Source: Streptomyces sp. adm13(2018) (GTDB lineage: Bacteria > Actinomycetota > Actinomycetes > Streptomycetales > Streptomycetaceae). From it: a stretch of 46,403 nt of DNA. Made by a program: the position numbers and the translations under genes. Each line of letters starts with the position of its first letter. The first letter of the stretch is position 1. The notes beneath the pieces are model-generated. The model worked only from the letters and a program-made list of their open reading frames with translations, was not told the DNA's origin and searched no databases. Positions 25,289-33,321 of this stretch are shown piece by piece. The DNA lies in contig NZ_RDBH01000145.1 in the NCBI RefSeq assembly GCF_008042145.1, positions 14,885 through 61,287 on the forward strand, read 5' to 3'.

Positions 25289-25660
25289 ATGGCGCACGCC
25301 GAGCAGGACCCGAACCAGCAGGAAGGTCCGGCGGACGGCGGCGCCGTCGGTACGCCCGGCGTCCACGACGGCGGCGCCGACGGAGGCGCGGACAGCGGAG
25401 CCGAAGGCCCCGCGGACGGCGGCGCGGCCGGCAAGCCCGGCGTGCACGACGGCGGTGCCGACGGGGGCGCGGACAGCGGCGCCGACGGTGGAGGCGATGG
25501 TGGCGCGGACGGAGGTGCGGACGGAGGTGCTGACAGCGGCGCCGAGGGGCCGGCCGACGGTGGCGCGGCCGGTCAGCCCGGCGTGCACGACGGCGGAGCC
25601 GATGGCGGTGCCGACGGTGGTGCCGACGGTGGTGCCGGAAGCACCGGCGGCGGCGTTTGA
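25289..25660 (+). CDS. Gly/Ala/Asp repeat peptide, possible RiPP-like substrate of the adjacent JmjC oxygenase
   Basis: A 123-residue, strongly acidic protein made almost wholly of Gly, Ala and Asp, with no signal peptide, membrane segment or Cys. A 12-residue leader-like opening (MAHAEQDPNQQE) precedes three modules starting at residues 13, 40 and 87. Each reads GPADGGAxGxPGVHDGGAD (x is V/A, then T/K/Q) and is extended by GGAD tetrapeptides; module 2 carries about five more. His occurs once per module, always as PGVHDGG. ATG 25289 has a strong AGGAGGAG site. The stop overlaps the TTG of the oxygenase gene, so the two are coupled. No function is known; a multi-core precursor or a structural substrate is an inference. 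Confidence 0.85.
   Translation: MAHAEQDPNQQEGPADGGAVGTPGVHDGGADGGADSGAEGPADGGAAGKPGVHDGGADGGADSGADGGGDGGADGGADGGADSGAEGPADGGAAGQPGVHDGGADGGADGGADGGAGSTGGGV
25325..25657 (+). repeat. Modular coding repeat (three modules with GGAD expansions)
   Basis: Modules at 25325-25405 (81 bp), 25406-25546 (141 bp) and 25547-25657 (111 bp) differ mainly in the number of 12-bp GGCGGNGCNGAC-type units. Confidence 0.85.
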
Positions 25661-26862
25661 GCACCGTCCCCACGACGCTTCGGGACACGGCCGCTGATTC
25701 CGGCGGCCGTGTCCTGGAGTCGCGTCTGATCGGCATCGGACGCGAGGAGTTCGCCCGGGACGTCTGGGGGCGCGCCCCCCTGCTGACCCGCGGCGCCGGT
25801 GACTTCTCCGATCTGTTCTCGGCCTCCGCGGTGGACGAGCTGGTCTCCCGGCGCGGGCTGCGCACCCCGTTCCTTCGCGTCGCGAAGGGCGGCTCGACGG
25901 CCCCCGAGTCCTCGTACACGTCCCCCGGCGGAGTCGGCGCGACCGTGTCGGACCAGTTGGACGACACGGCGCTGTGGCGGAGCTTCGCCGACGGCAGCAC
26001 GCTGGTCCTCCAGGCACTGCAGCGCACCTGGCAGCCGGTCATGGAGTTCGCCTCCCGGCTCGGTGCGGAACTCGGCCACCCCGTGCAGGCCAACGCCTAC
26101 GTCACCCCGCCGCAGAACCGCGGCTTCGACGACCACTACGACGTGCACGACGTCTTCGTCCTCCAGGTCACCGGCGCCAAGCGCTGGATCGTCCACGAGC
26201 CGGTGCACCCCGACCCGCTGCGGGACCAGCCGTGGACCGCGCACCGCGCCGCGGTCGCCGAGGCGGCGCTCGGAGAGCCGTCCATCGACACGGTGCTCGA
26301 ACCCGGCGACGTCCTCTACCTGCCGCGCGGCTGGCTGCACGCCGCCGAGGCACAGGGCGAGGTGTCGATCCATCTGACGCTCGGCGTCCACACGTGGACG
26401 CGGCACGCCCTGGCGGAGCAACTCGCCCAGGCCGCACTGGCGTTGCTACGGGACGACCCGGAGATGCGCCGGTCCCTCCCCCTCGGCGTCGAAGGCCCGG
26501 ACGAGGCACTCGCCTTCGTACGGAGGCGTCTCGCCGCCGCGCTCGACGAGGCCGACCCCACTCCCCTGTTCCACGAGACCCGCCGCGGCCAGGCGCGCCC
26601 GGCGCCCTTGGGACCACTGGCGCAGCTCGACGTTCTGCGGAGCCTCGCGCCCGACACCCCGGTCCGGCTTCGGGAGGCGCTGGACGCGAGGCTGCGGGGT
26701 CGGCGCCTCGCCACCCGTGTCGGGTGGCTCGACTTCCCGGAGACGGACCTCACGTCCGTACTGCGGATCCTCGACGGGGGCACCCACCCCGCCGGCGCCC
26801 TCGGTCTCCCGTTCGTCGAGCGGCTTCTCCGCGCCGGCGTCCTGGTGCCCGCCGCGTCATGA
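25657..26862 (+). CDS. JmjC/cupin-4 domain Fe(II)/2-oxoglutarate oxygenase
   Basis: A 401-residue protein of the cupin-4 (JmjC-like) class, whose known bacterial members hydroxylate protein side chains such as ribosomal Arg or His. The iron triad is visible: H160 and D162 in GFDDHYDVHD, then H228 in YLPRGWLHAA; VLQVTGAKRW follows the first pair as in the family. The C-terminal half is helical with a winged-helix-like end. The only start that uses the whole domain is TTG 25657, inside the stop region of the repeat-peptide gene (TTGA overlap), implying coupled translation. The repeat peptide is therefore the obvious candidate substrate; a ribosomal protein target is the alternative. Confidence 0.9.
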   Translation: MSTVPTTLRDTAADSGGRVLESRLIGIGREEFARDVWGRAPLLTRGAGDFSDLFSASAVDELVSRRGLRTPFLRVAKGGSTAPESSYTSPGGVGATVSDQLDDTALWRSFADGSTLVLQALQRTWQPVMEFASRLGAELGHPVQANAYVTPPQNRGFDDHYDVHDVFVLQVTGAKRWIVHEPVHPDPLRDQPWTAHRAAVAEAALGEPSIDTVLEPGDVLYLPRGWLHAAEAQGEVSIHLTLGVHTWTRHALAEQLAQAALALLRDDPEMRRSLPLGVEGPDEALAFVRRRLAAALDEADPTPLFHETRRGQARPAPLGPLAQLDVLRSLAPDTPVRLREALDARLRGRRLATRVGWLDFPETDLTSVLRILDGGTHPAGALGLPFVERLLRAGVLVPAAS

Positions 26863-26872
26863 GACGGGCCCG

Positions 26873-27769
26873 ATGACGACGCCGGCGCGGTTCTTCTGCG
26901 CCGACGCGGCTCGTCTGCGGGGCGACCCGCTCGCGGGCACGGCGCCGTACGGCTCGTCCTGGGTCCTCATCGAGTACCGGGCGGGCTGGCCGTCGAACGG
27001 CTTCGACGGCCTCGGCATCGAGCCCGAGGTGAAGGCACGGGTGCTCGCGGCGGCGCGGGCGGAACGGGCCCGCGTACTGCTGATCAGACGGCACGGACGC
27101 GGCCGGACGGACGTGCCCCCGCGGTGGGCCGTGCTCCGGTACGACCGGGACGGCGCGCACCGGCAGGTGTGGGGCACCTGGCACCACGACAGGGACCTGG
27201 GGGGCGTCGTCGCCGCGCTGGAAGGACCCGGTGAGCCGGGCCACCCTCCCGTCGTCCTCGTCTGCACCCACGGCCCCCACGATCCCTGCTGCGCCGTCCG
27301 GGGCCGTCCGGTGGCGGGTGCGTTGAGCGAGGTCTGGCCGCGGCTGGTGTGGGAGTGCACGCACGTGGGGGGCGACCGGTTCGCCGCCAACGTCCTCGTC
27401 GCGCCCGACGGTGTCTACTACGGCGGTCTCGACGCCCGTTCGGCGGTCGCGGTGGTCGAGGAGCACCTGGCGGACCGCATCCGCCCCGACCACCTGCGCG
27501 GCTACACCGACCTGGTCCCGCCCCAGCAGGCCGCCCTGTCCGCGGTGCTCCACCACACGGGTCCGTCGGGGCGGCACGACTACGTGATCGAGGAGACGGT
27601 CCGGGACGAGGACCGCTGGCGGATCCACGTCGCCGGCCGGCTCGCCGGATTGTCCGCCTTCGAGGTCGAGATCCGGGCGCACCGGGCGCCGCCGCACCGG
27701 CTGACCTGCCGCGGTGCCTCCCTCGGCTCGGCGGTGTACTACGAGGTCACGTCGCTCCGCCCCGGCTGA
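26873..27769 (+). CDS. Suc_Fer-like (thioredoxin-like [2Fe-2S] ferredoxin) protein
   Basis: A 298-residue protein of the sucrase/ferredoxin-like family. Cys131 in VCTHGPHDPCC, C139/C140, and Cys162 in WECTHVGGDRFAAN give the spacing expected for a thioredoxin-like iron-sulfur site; C9 in the N-terminal half is a further Cys. Start ATG 26873 is 10 nt after the oxygenase stop, so it belongs to the same operon and may supply electrons or keep the oxygenase iron reduced. Its stop at 27769 is one base from the convergent BrkB stop, with no room for a hairpin. Confidence 0.85.
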   Translation: MTTPARFFCADAARLRGDPLAGTAPYGSSWVLIEYRAGWPSNGFDGLGIEPEVKARVLAAARAERARVLLIRRHGRGRTDVPPRWAVLRYDRDGAHRQVWGTWHHDRDLGGVVAALEGPGEPGHPPVVLVCTHGPHDPCCAVRGRPVAGALSEVWPRLVWECTHVGGDRFAANVLVAPDGVYYGGLDARSAVAVVEEHLADRIRPDHLRGYTDLVPPQQAALSAVLHHTGPSGRHDYVIEETVRDEDRWRIHVAGRLAGLSAFEVEIRAHRAPPHRLTCRGASLGSAVYYEVTSLRPG

Positions 27770-27770
27770 A

Positions 27771-28826
27771 TCACTCGTCCCGCGCGGCCCGCTCCGGGTC
27801 CGGGCAGGCCTCGTCCGTCCACGCCCGGGTGTCCCGGGGCGCGACGTAGGGCTCCTCGTCCCGGGGGTGGCCTCCGGCGATGGCGCGCTGACGGCTCATC
27901 TCGGCGTCGAACTCCAGGCCCAGGAGGATGGCCAGATTGGTGATCCACAGCCAGACGAGGAAGACGATCACGCCTGCCACGGTGCCGTACGTCTTGTTGT
28001 ACGAGCCGAAGTTCGCCACGTAGAAGGCGAAGCCGGCCGAGGCGATCATCCACAGGACGAGCGCGAGGAAGCTGCCGGGGCTGATCCACTGGAAGCCGCG
28101 ACCCTTCGTGTTCGGTGCGGCCCAGTACAGCAGGGCGATCATCGCCGTGACGAGCAGCACCAGGACCGGCCACTTCGCGATCGACCACACCGTCATCGTC
28201 GTGGCGCCGATCCCGAGGAAGTCGCCTGCCTGCCGTGCCAGACCGCCGGTGAAGACGACGATCAGCGCACTGGCGACGAGCAGGAGCATGAGTGCGATCG
28301 TCAGGCCGAAGCGCAGGGGGAGGACCTTCCACACGGGTCGGCCCTCCGGCATGTCGTAGACGGCGTTCGACGCCCGGATGAACGCGCCGATGTACCCCGA
28401 GGCCGACCAGACCGCGAGGACCAGCCCGACGAGTGCCGTGACGGATCCCAGACCGCTGTTCCCCCGGAGCTGCTCCACCGCGTCGGTGATCACGTCCCGC
28501 GCGGGGCCGGGTGCGAGCCTCCGAAGGTTGTCCAGGACCTCCTGGGTGACCGATTCGCCCGCGATTCCCAGGAGGCTCACGAGGGCGAGGAGGGCCGGGA
28601 AGATCGCCAGGACGCCGTAGTAGGTGAGGGCCGCCGCACGGTCGGTCAGCTCGTCCTTCGTGAACTCCTTGACGACGCCCCGCAGTACGCCCTTCCAGGA
28701 CTCCCCGGCCAACTGCGAGGGCCTGTCGGGCACCCGCTCGGTGACCTGCTCGGACGGCCCCGTTGGGGCGCAGTCTTCGGTGGCGGTCCGTGGCTGCCCC
28801 GGCTCGGGCTTCGTCGTTGGCGTCAT
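27771..28826 (-). CDS. YihY/BrkB-family inner membrane protein
   Basis: A 351-residue integral membrane protein. After a polar N-terminus, the family signature TDRAAALTYYGVLAIFPALLALVSLLG (about 60-85) starts a six-helix core, with AVWSASGYIGAFIRASNAVYD and the ending VWLWITNLAILLGLEFDAE. The polar C-terminal tail is acidic. Function is not firmly known; the old ribonuclease BN label is not valid for the family. ATG 28826 overlaps the stop of the truncated sortase frame (ATGA) and has no clear ribosome-binding site, so it may now rely on translation coupling. Confidence 0.9.
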   Translation of the reverse strand: MTPTTKPEPGQPRTATEDCAPTGPSEQVTERVPDRPSQLAGESWKGVLRGVVKEFTKDELTDRAAALTYYGVLAIFPALLALVSLLGIAGESVTQEVLDNLRRLAPGPARDVITDAVEQLRGNSGLGSVTALVGLVLAVWSASGYIGAFIRASNAVYDMPEGRPVWKVLPLRFGLTIALMLLLVASALIVVFTGGLARQAGDFLGIGATTMTVWSIAKWPVLVLLVTAMIALLYWAAPNTKGRGFQWISPGSFLALVLWMIASAGFAFYVANFGSYNKTYGTVAGVIVFLVWLWITNLAILLGLEFDAEMSRQRAIAGGHPRDEEPYVAPRDTRAWTDEACPDPERAARDE

Positions 28827-29236
28827 GGTCTGCGGATTACCGCCGAAGGTCGTTCCATGCCGCCCGAGAAGAGCGCGGGTCCGGTGAGGGTGTCGCGATG
28901 TCCGACGAGGACGGCCGTTCCGGCTTCGCCGGGAGACGGGCCGGCCTGGTGCCAGCCCGCCGTCATCGGCCTGCTCAGCGGTGGGGCGCCCAGCCGCCCG
29001 TGTCCGTCGAGGCGGAGCGCCGTGACGGGCGCCTCGATGAACAGGGCGGGAACGGCGACCTTCACGGGCTTCGAGCGTGACAGCGGCTGGTGCGCGGCCG
29101 GCCGGGCGGGCGGGGTGCCGCCGCCCGCGGCATCGTCCGCGCGGACGGCGACGGCCGGGGGGCCGAGTTCCTCGGACGAGTCCGAGCAGGCCGACACGAG
29201 GCCCGCCAGTGACGCGAACGTCACCGAGAGGGTCAT
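28823..29236 (-). pseudogene. Class F sortase, truncated at the C-terminus
   Basis: The frame gives the first two thirds of an actinobacterial class F sortase: membrane or lipobox-like segment (MTLSVTFASLAGLVSACSD), a linker, KPVKVAVPALFIEAPVTAL, LSRPMTAGWHQAGPSPGEAG and AVLVGHRDTLTGPALFSGG with the catalytic His. It then ends abruptly (MERPSAVIRRP, stop). The strands with the catalytic Cys and Arg, roughly 60-70 residues, are absent and no other frame holds them. Enzymatic activity is therefore not expected. The stop overlaps the BrkB start, so a deletion may have joined the two. It lies directly downstream of its likely substrate gene. Confidence 0.75.
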
Positions 29237-29291
29237 CGTGAGCCGGCACGCTCGACTCGGCCCCCGCCGCCGTGTGCGTCGGCGGTGCTGA

Positions 29292-30008
29292 CTAGGCCTT
29301 GTTGCGGGCACGGCGTACCGCGGACCGGCGGGCCACGACCAGCGCCGCGACGCCCACCGCACCGGCGGTCAGCGCGGCGGCGGTGCCGAAGGACGACTCC
29401 TCCTCGGCGCTGAGCGTCTCCAGGTCCGGGACACCGCCGCCGCCGGCCGGGACGGCACCCGACGGCTGCTGGTAGCCGGAACCGGAGTTGCTGCCGGAGC
29501 CGGAGTCGCCGTTGGATCCGGCGTTGATCTCCCCGGCGGGGCTGCCGCTCGGGCGGGCCGGGCGGTTCGGGCCGCCCTGGCCGGCGGCGCGGCCGTCACA
29601 GTCGATCTTGAAGCTGCGGTTCTTGGGGCCGGACGGGACCGTCCACACGAGCTGGTACGTGCCCTCCGGCAGGAGGTAGCGCTCGCTGCGGGCCGCGCCG
29701 TTCACGAGCGGCAGCGTGCTGACGAGCGTGTCGCCCGGCGGCACGGTCGGCGGCTGCTCGGTGATCGTCCAGGGCACCGCCGGGAAGGACTCGAAGTTGC
29801 TCGCGACGAGGGTGAAGGCACAGACCTCGACACCGTTCTGGCCACGCGAATGCCAGCCGGCGGAACGGACGTTGAGGTCGCCGCTGTCGCCGGGGGCGGC
29901 GTAGGCGGCCGGAGCGCCGACGAGGGCGACGCCGGCGATCGCGGTCGCGGCGGCCACGGTGGCACCGGCGCGGATGCCGGTCTGACGCAGGGTGCTGGAC
30001 AGAGTCAC
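29292..30008 (-). CDS. Secreted cell-surface protein of the class F sortase neighbourhood
   Basis: A 238-residue exported protein: a signal peptide (GATVAAATAIAGVALVGAPAAYA), a beta-rich domain with two Cys (VEVCAFTLVASNFESF, SFKIDCDG), a Gly/Ser-rich spacer and a C-terminal membrane segment (TAAALTAGAVGVAALVV) with an Arg/Lys tail. The topology is that of a sortase-anchored protein, though no clear LPxTG motif is seen; GVPDLETLS lies where the sorting motif would be. GTG 30008 has AAGGAG 6 nt upstream. The downstream class F sortase is truncated, so wall anchoring may be lost and the protein left in the membrane. ATGATTTTCAT (30030-30040) is a short palindrome upstream. Confidence 0.82.
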   Translation of the reverse strand: MTLSSTLRQTGIRAGATVAAATAIAGVALVGAPAAYAAPGDSGDLNVRSAGWHSRGQNGVEVCAFTLVASNFESFPAVPWTITEQPPTVPPGDTLVSTLPLVNGAARSERYLLPEGTYQLVWTVPSGPKNRSFKIDCDGRAAGQGGPNRPARPSGSPAGEINAGSNGDSGSGSNSGSGYQQPSGAVPAGGGGVPDLETLSAEEESSFGTAAALTAGAVGVAALVVARRSAVRRARNKA

Positions 30009-30400
30009 GAGGAACTCCTTCTAGGCGAGATGATTTTCATACTGGTGAGACGCCGCTCATCAGATGACACCGGACGGCGAATTCACGGGAGGCCGCCGCG
30101 CGAATCGCGGGGAACCACCTGACTGGCGCACAAGACGTCGAGTCAGGCCCCTCGCACCGAGGATTCAGGCCGTTGTTCCGGGAGTCGAGCAGCCGGCCGC
30201 GGAGGCATCCGAGCAGGTGACGAGCGTGGAGCGGGAGCGGGGTCCGCGCCCGGTACGACGATCGGAGACCTCCGCACCGACCCGTTCGGATCCCCCACCA
30301 CCGCTTCGGCGGACGGCATTGCGGTGACTCTTCCGGCATCCGCCTGAATCGCGACGAAAGTCCTAGCCAGTGCTCGTTTCCCCGTGATGCGCTCCGCGAC
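30009..30400. other. 392-bp stretch without a supported gene
   Basis: It contains the promoter region of the leftward surface-protein gene, an 11-bp palindrome ATGATTTTCAT (30030-30040) and a small hairpin CCGCG/CGCGG near 30096-30110. No coding frame is convincing. It borders a run of gene remnants to the right. Confidence 0.45.
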
Positions 30401-30487
30401 GTGAACACACGTACCAGACTCGCTCTCGCGAGCGCCTTCGTGACCGCCCTGGCCGTCGCCGTACCGACGGCGACGGCCGCTCACCCC
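30401..30487 (+). pseudogene. Orphan signal-peptide start
   Basis: GTG 30401 opens NTRTRLALASAFVTALAVAV then PTATAAHP, a convincing Sec signal peptide. After it the frame becomes an Arg/Pro-rich shadow of the phosphatase fragment in another frame. The body of the secreted protein is missing. Confidence 0.5.
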
Positions 30488-30875
30488 GACCGGCCACGGC
30501 CTGGACGTCGAACTCGTCCGCGCCGGCCACACCCTGCCCCTGCTCCTGGACACCGCCCACAGCGTCCACCTCATCGACGCATTCGGTGCCCTGCTCGGCA
30601 TCGGCCCCCGCACCCACCTCACCCCGCACCGCCTGCACCTGCACCCGGGCGAAAGCCTGGTCCTCTACACCGACGGCACCACCGAAGCCCGCCGCCACGA
30701 CGGCGAACTCTTCGGCGAGGAACGCCTCACCGACGCCGTAGCCGGCGCGCCGAACCGACCCACCGCCCAGACAGTGATCGACACCATCAACGAGGCCGTG
30801 CACGTCTTCACCGGCAGCCAAGACATCGACGACGACCAGGCCATCCTCGTCCTGACCGCCACTGAGGCTCCCTGA
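30444..30875 (+). pseudogene. SpoIIE/PP2C-type phosphatase C-terminal fragment
   Basis: The frame open from 30444 to 30875 reads HGLDVELVRAGHTLPLLLD, LLGIGPRTHLTPHRLHLHPG, ESLVLYTDGTTEARR, GELFGEERLTDAV and DIDDDQAILVLTATEAP. This is the last ~125 residues of the SpoIIE family: AGHxxPLLL, the LYTDGxTEAR strand and the metal-site DD. The N-terminal sensor and the first metal-binding aspartates are absent, and there is no start codon between the upstream stop (30441) and the first recognisable residues. It is a gene remnant fused, out of frame, to a signal-peptide start. Confidence 0.75.
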
Positions 30876-31090
30876 GGCCAGCCGCTCGCCGTACAACCTC
30901 CGGACGGGCCGGCCGGGCTCCACGACGGCGGAGCTGCTCGCCACCCGGACCGGGCAGCTCGGCATGCTGCCCGGCCTGTGGCCCTCGGCGGTGTTGCCTC
31001 CGACCTTGAGGCCACCTCTCCGGCTAGCCCGGCCGTGTGGTGTGCGAGGTGAGAGCGTCCCCACCACGGGCACCTGCCGGTTGTCCGATC

Positions 31091-31279
31091 ATGAACCGGA
31101 TTCTGGAATCCGCGGCGGCCGTCCCGGTCGCCCTGGTCCTGCTGACCGCCGGCGCCGCCCAGGCCTCCGTCGCCTCCTACAAGCACGCCGCACGCGAGCG
31201 TGGCCGCCTCCGAAGAGGACGAGGTGCCCGCCGCGGGCATCATGGTCAGGTGGTTCGGACAGGGACGACTGAGGGGTAG
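31091..31279 (+). CDS. Small secreted protein or remnant
   Basis: ATG 31091 opens MNRILESAAAVPVALVLLTA then GAAQASVASYKHAA, a clear signal peptide. After ~35 residues the frame turns Arg/Gly-rich (RGRLRRGRGARRGHHG), typical of an out-of-frame shadow, and stops at 62 residues. A neighbouring frame reads VAASEEDEVPAAGIMVRWFG, which looks more natural and suggests a frameshift near 31190-31205. Family unknown. No Shine-Dalgarno sequence is clear. Confidence 0.35.
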   Translation: MNRILESAAAVPVALVLLTAGAAQASVASYKHAARERGRLRRGRGARRGHHGQVVRTGTTEG

Positions 31280-31405
31280 ATCCGCAGCTCAGGAAGACCT
31301 CACCGCGGAGGTGGAGGCCGGACTGCGGCACGTCGCGTGCGGTGCCGAACCCCCGCGTAACAGCCTGTCCCGTAGGCGAGCAGGCCTTCGTCGACGGGCC
31401 GGGCG

Positions 31406-31924
31406 TCACGCGCCGGTGAGTCTGTCGAGGTCGGGGGCGTAGACGGTCATCCAGTGCGGGTTCAGCCGGTAGTAGACGACCTCGCGGTTCCAGTCGAAGG
31501 CGTCGTCGCCGTAGAAGTCCTGCAGGTAGGTGCGGAGTTCCTGCCAGTCGGCCGTGGTCTCGGCGTCCTCGGGGTTCATCTCCTCCACCGTGCCGTGCGT
31601 GAACACGCCGAGGTCCTCGCCGCGCAGGTGCGCGACGCTGGCGGCCGGGCGGGCGGCGAGGTGACGGGCCTTGGCGGCCTTGCGCGCCGTGCCGAAGTGC
31701 CACCGGCCGTGCAGGAAGTGCCCGTCGGCTCCGCTGATCCGCGGTTCGCCCTTCGCGGTCACCGTGGAGAGGGCGAGCGTGCACATGCCGGTGAGTACCC
31801 CGGTGAGCTGCGCCGCCGTGATGGTGCGGCCCTCGACGATCGAGCGGAGGTGTGCGGTCGAGCCGGAGAGGGAGGAGCTGAGGAGGGACTGAAGCTTGTC
31901 GAGTTCTTCTGGGGTTTCGCGCAT
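31406..31924 (-). CDS. Pyridoxamine 5'-phosphate oxidase-like FMN/F420-binding protein
   Basis: A 172-residue split-barrel protein of the PNPOx-like class: MCTLALSTVTAKGEPRISGADGHFL, WHFGTARKAAKARHLAARPAASVAHLRGEDLGVFTHG and YRLNPHWMTVYAPDLDRL show the usual order of strands. Members bind FMN or F420 and carry out diverse reductions; the cofactor is not certain here. ATG 31924 is chosen because GACGAT lies 6 nt upstream (a leaderless-like -10); ATG 31966 would add 14 residues. It is divergent from the DUF5954-like gene. Confidence 0.8.
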   Translation of the reverse strand: MRETPEELDKLQSLLSSSLSGSTAHLRSIVEGRTITAAQLTGVLTGMCTLALSTVTAKGEPRISGADGHFLHGRWHFGTARKAAKARHLAARPAASVAHLRGEDLGVFTHGTVEEMNPEDAETTADWQELRTYLQDFYGDDAFDWNREVVYYRLNPHWMTVYAPDLDRLTGA

Positions 31925-32214
31925 ACGTCCATCGTCGGTCGTAATCCGGACATCCTCTGTCGCCATTGACGAAGCAGCGATGAGTGCGATGAACACGCCG
32001 GCGCTGCGACGGCCCGCATGCCCAGGCGCGGTGGGCGGCCCACCTGTCATGCGAGGGTCGCCGTGTCCCGGGCGGCGGTCTGCTCGAACGGCTGTACGGC
32101 CGTACTCGGCGGGGGGAGCAGGCGACGGCTCGGCAGTACCGCGAGAGCGGCCTGCCGGGGGTGCCTTCCCGGAAAACGGTGATACGCAGACCCCGGCGCC
32201 GCCACGATGGGGGC

Positions 32215-33321
32215 ATGACTGGAGAAGGTGTGGGGCCGGGGGAGTGGCCGATCGTCGTGCGTGTTCCGGTGGAGCCGGTGGAGGCGGCGATCGAGGCCGA
32301 CGCCGTTCAGGCGGCGCTATCGCACCGGGCTCTGGCTGTGCGGGGGCCGCTGTTCGGTGTCGCCGCGCAGGCCGAGGAGGACGACTGGCGGTGGCGGGTC
32401 GTCGTCGAGGTGACCCACGGCTGCCCGCAGCAGGCACGGGACAGCCTGAACTCCCTGCTGTGGTTCCGCGCGAAGGACGAGGCGAAGAGCACGGAGGAAC
32501 GACGTGCTCTGCTGGCGGCGGTCGCCCGTCTGGAGAAGGAGCGCGTCGACGAACTCACCGTGCTCGATACCCGCTACCGGGTCGTGCGGGCTGAGGAGTA
32601 CGCGGGCCTCGACGCGCGGGGCGACGTCGAGATGCCCAGGCCCACCGATCCCGAACCGCTCACCCCCGACTGGAGCCGCGGTGCCGGCGCTCAGGGCCCG
32701 AGGATCGATGCCGGGCTCGTACTGGACCCCGGCGCACCGCTGTCCCCGAGCCAGGCCGCCGAGCGCTTGACCATGCGCTCACTGGTCTACAGCGGGAGCC
32801 GGTTCCCCGCCCCGGTGCTGGCCGACTCCGCCCACGCCGTGGAGACCCACCCCGACGTCCTGCTCATGCCCACCGCATTCCTGGTCGTCGAACGGTCCGG
32901 CGTCGACGACACCTGGACACCGGCCAGCGGCCTGCTGGTCACCGCCCACGACGCCCGGCGAACGCTGGACTTCTCGCTGGTCTGGTGGGGGCCGCGCCAC
33001 CGGGGCCTGATCCCGTTCGACGCCGAGATGGAGACCGACGCCCGCACTCTGGTGGCCGACAGCGACCCGCCGGCGCCGGAACTCGCCCTCCTCGTCGAGG
33101 CCGCCGACCGACTGCGTACCGGTCACGTCAACCAGGTCCAGGCAGCAGGCACCCTCTACCAGATCGCCCGCTCGCGGCGTCTGCTGCGCTGGGGACCGGA
33201 CGGACCGGAAGGCCCCCGCCCGTCCGACATCAACACGCACGCTCCTGAAGCCCTGCACCCCCGACTCGACGAGGACGGCACCGTCCACTACGACACCGCG
33301 GAAAGCGACCCCGCCCCCTAG
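32215..33321 (+). CDS. DUF5954-like hypothetical protein
   Basis: A 368-residue soluble protein that I match, from memory, to the DUF5954 family of Streptomyces (opening region VVRVPVEPVEAAIEADAVQAAL then LAVRGPLFGVAAQ). It contains WRWRVVVEVTHGCPQQARD, a Glu/Lys/Arg-rich helix, ADSAHAVETHPDVLLMPTAFLVVE and an acidic tail. No catalytic motif or membrane segment is seen. ATG 32215 is 6 nt after CACGAT, close to a leaderless -10 box. Its stop overlaps the stop of the convergent FG-GAP gene by 4 nt. Confidence 0.78.
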   Translation: MTGEGVGPGEWPIVVRVPVEPVEAAIEADAVQAALSHRALAVRGPLFGVAAQAEEDDWRWRVVVEVTHGCPQQARDSLNSLLWFRAKDEAKSTEERRALLAAVARLEKERVDELTVLDTRYRVVRAEEYAGLDARGDVEMPRPTDPEPLTPDWSRGAGAQGPRIDAGLVLDPGAPLSPSQAAERLTMRSLVYSGSRFPAPVLADSAHAVETHPDVLLMPTAFLVVERSGVDDTWTPASGLLVTAHDARRTLDFSLVWWGPRHRGLIPFDAEMETDARTLVADSDPPAPELALLVEAADRLRTGHVNQVQAAGTLYQIARSRRLLRWGPDGPEGPRPSDINTHAPEALHPRLDEDGTVHYDTAESDPAP

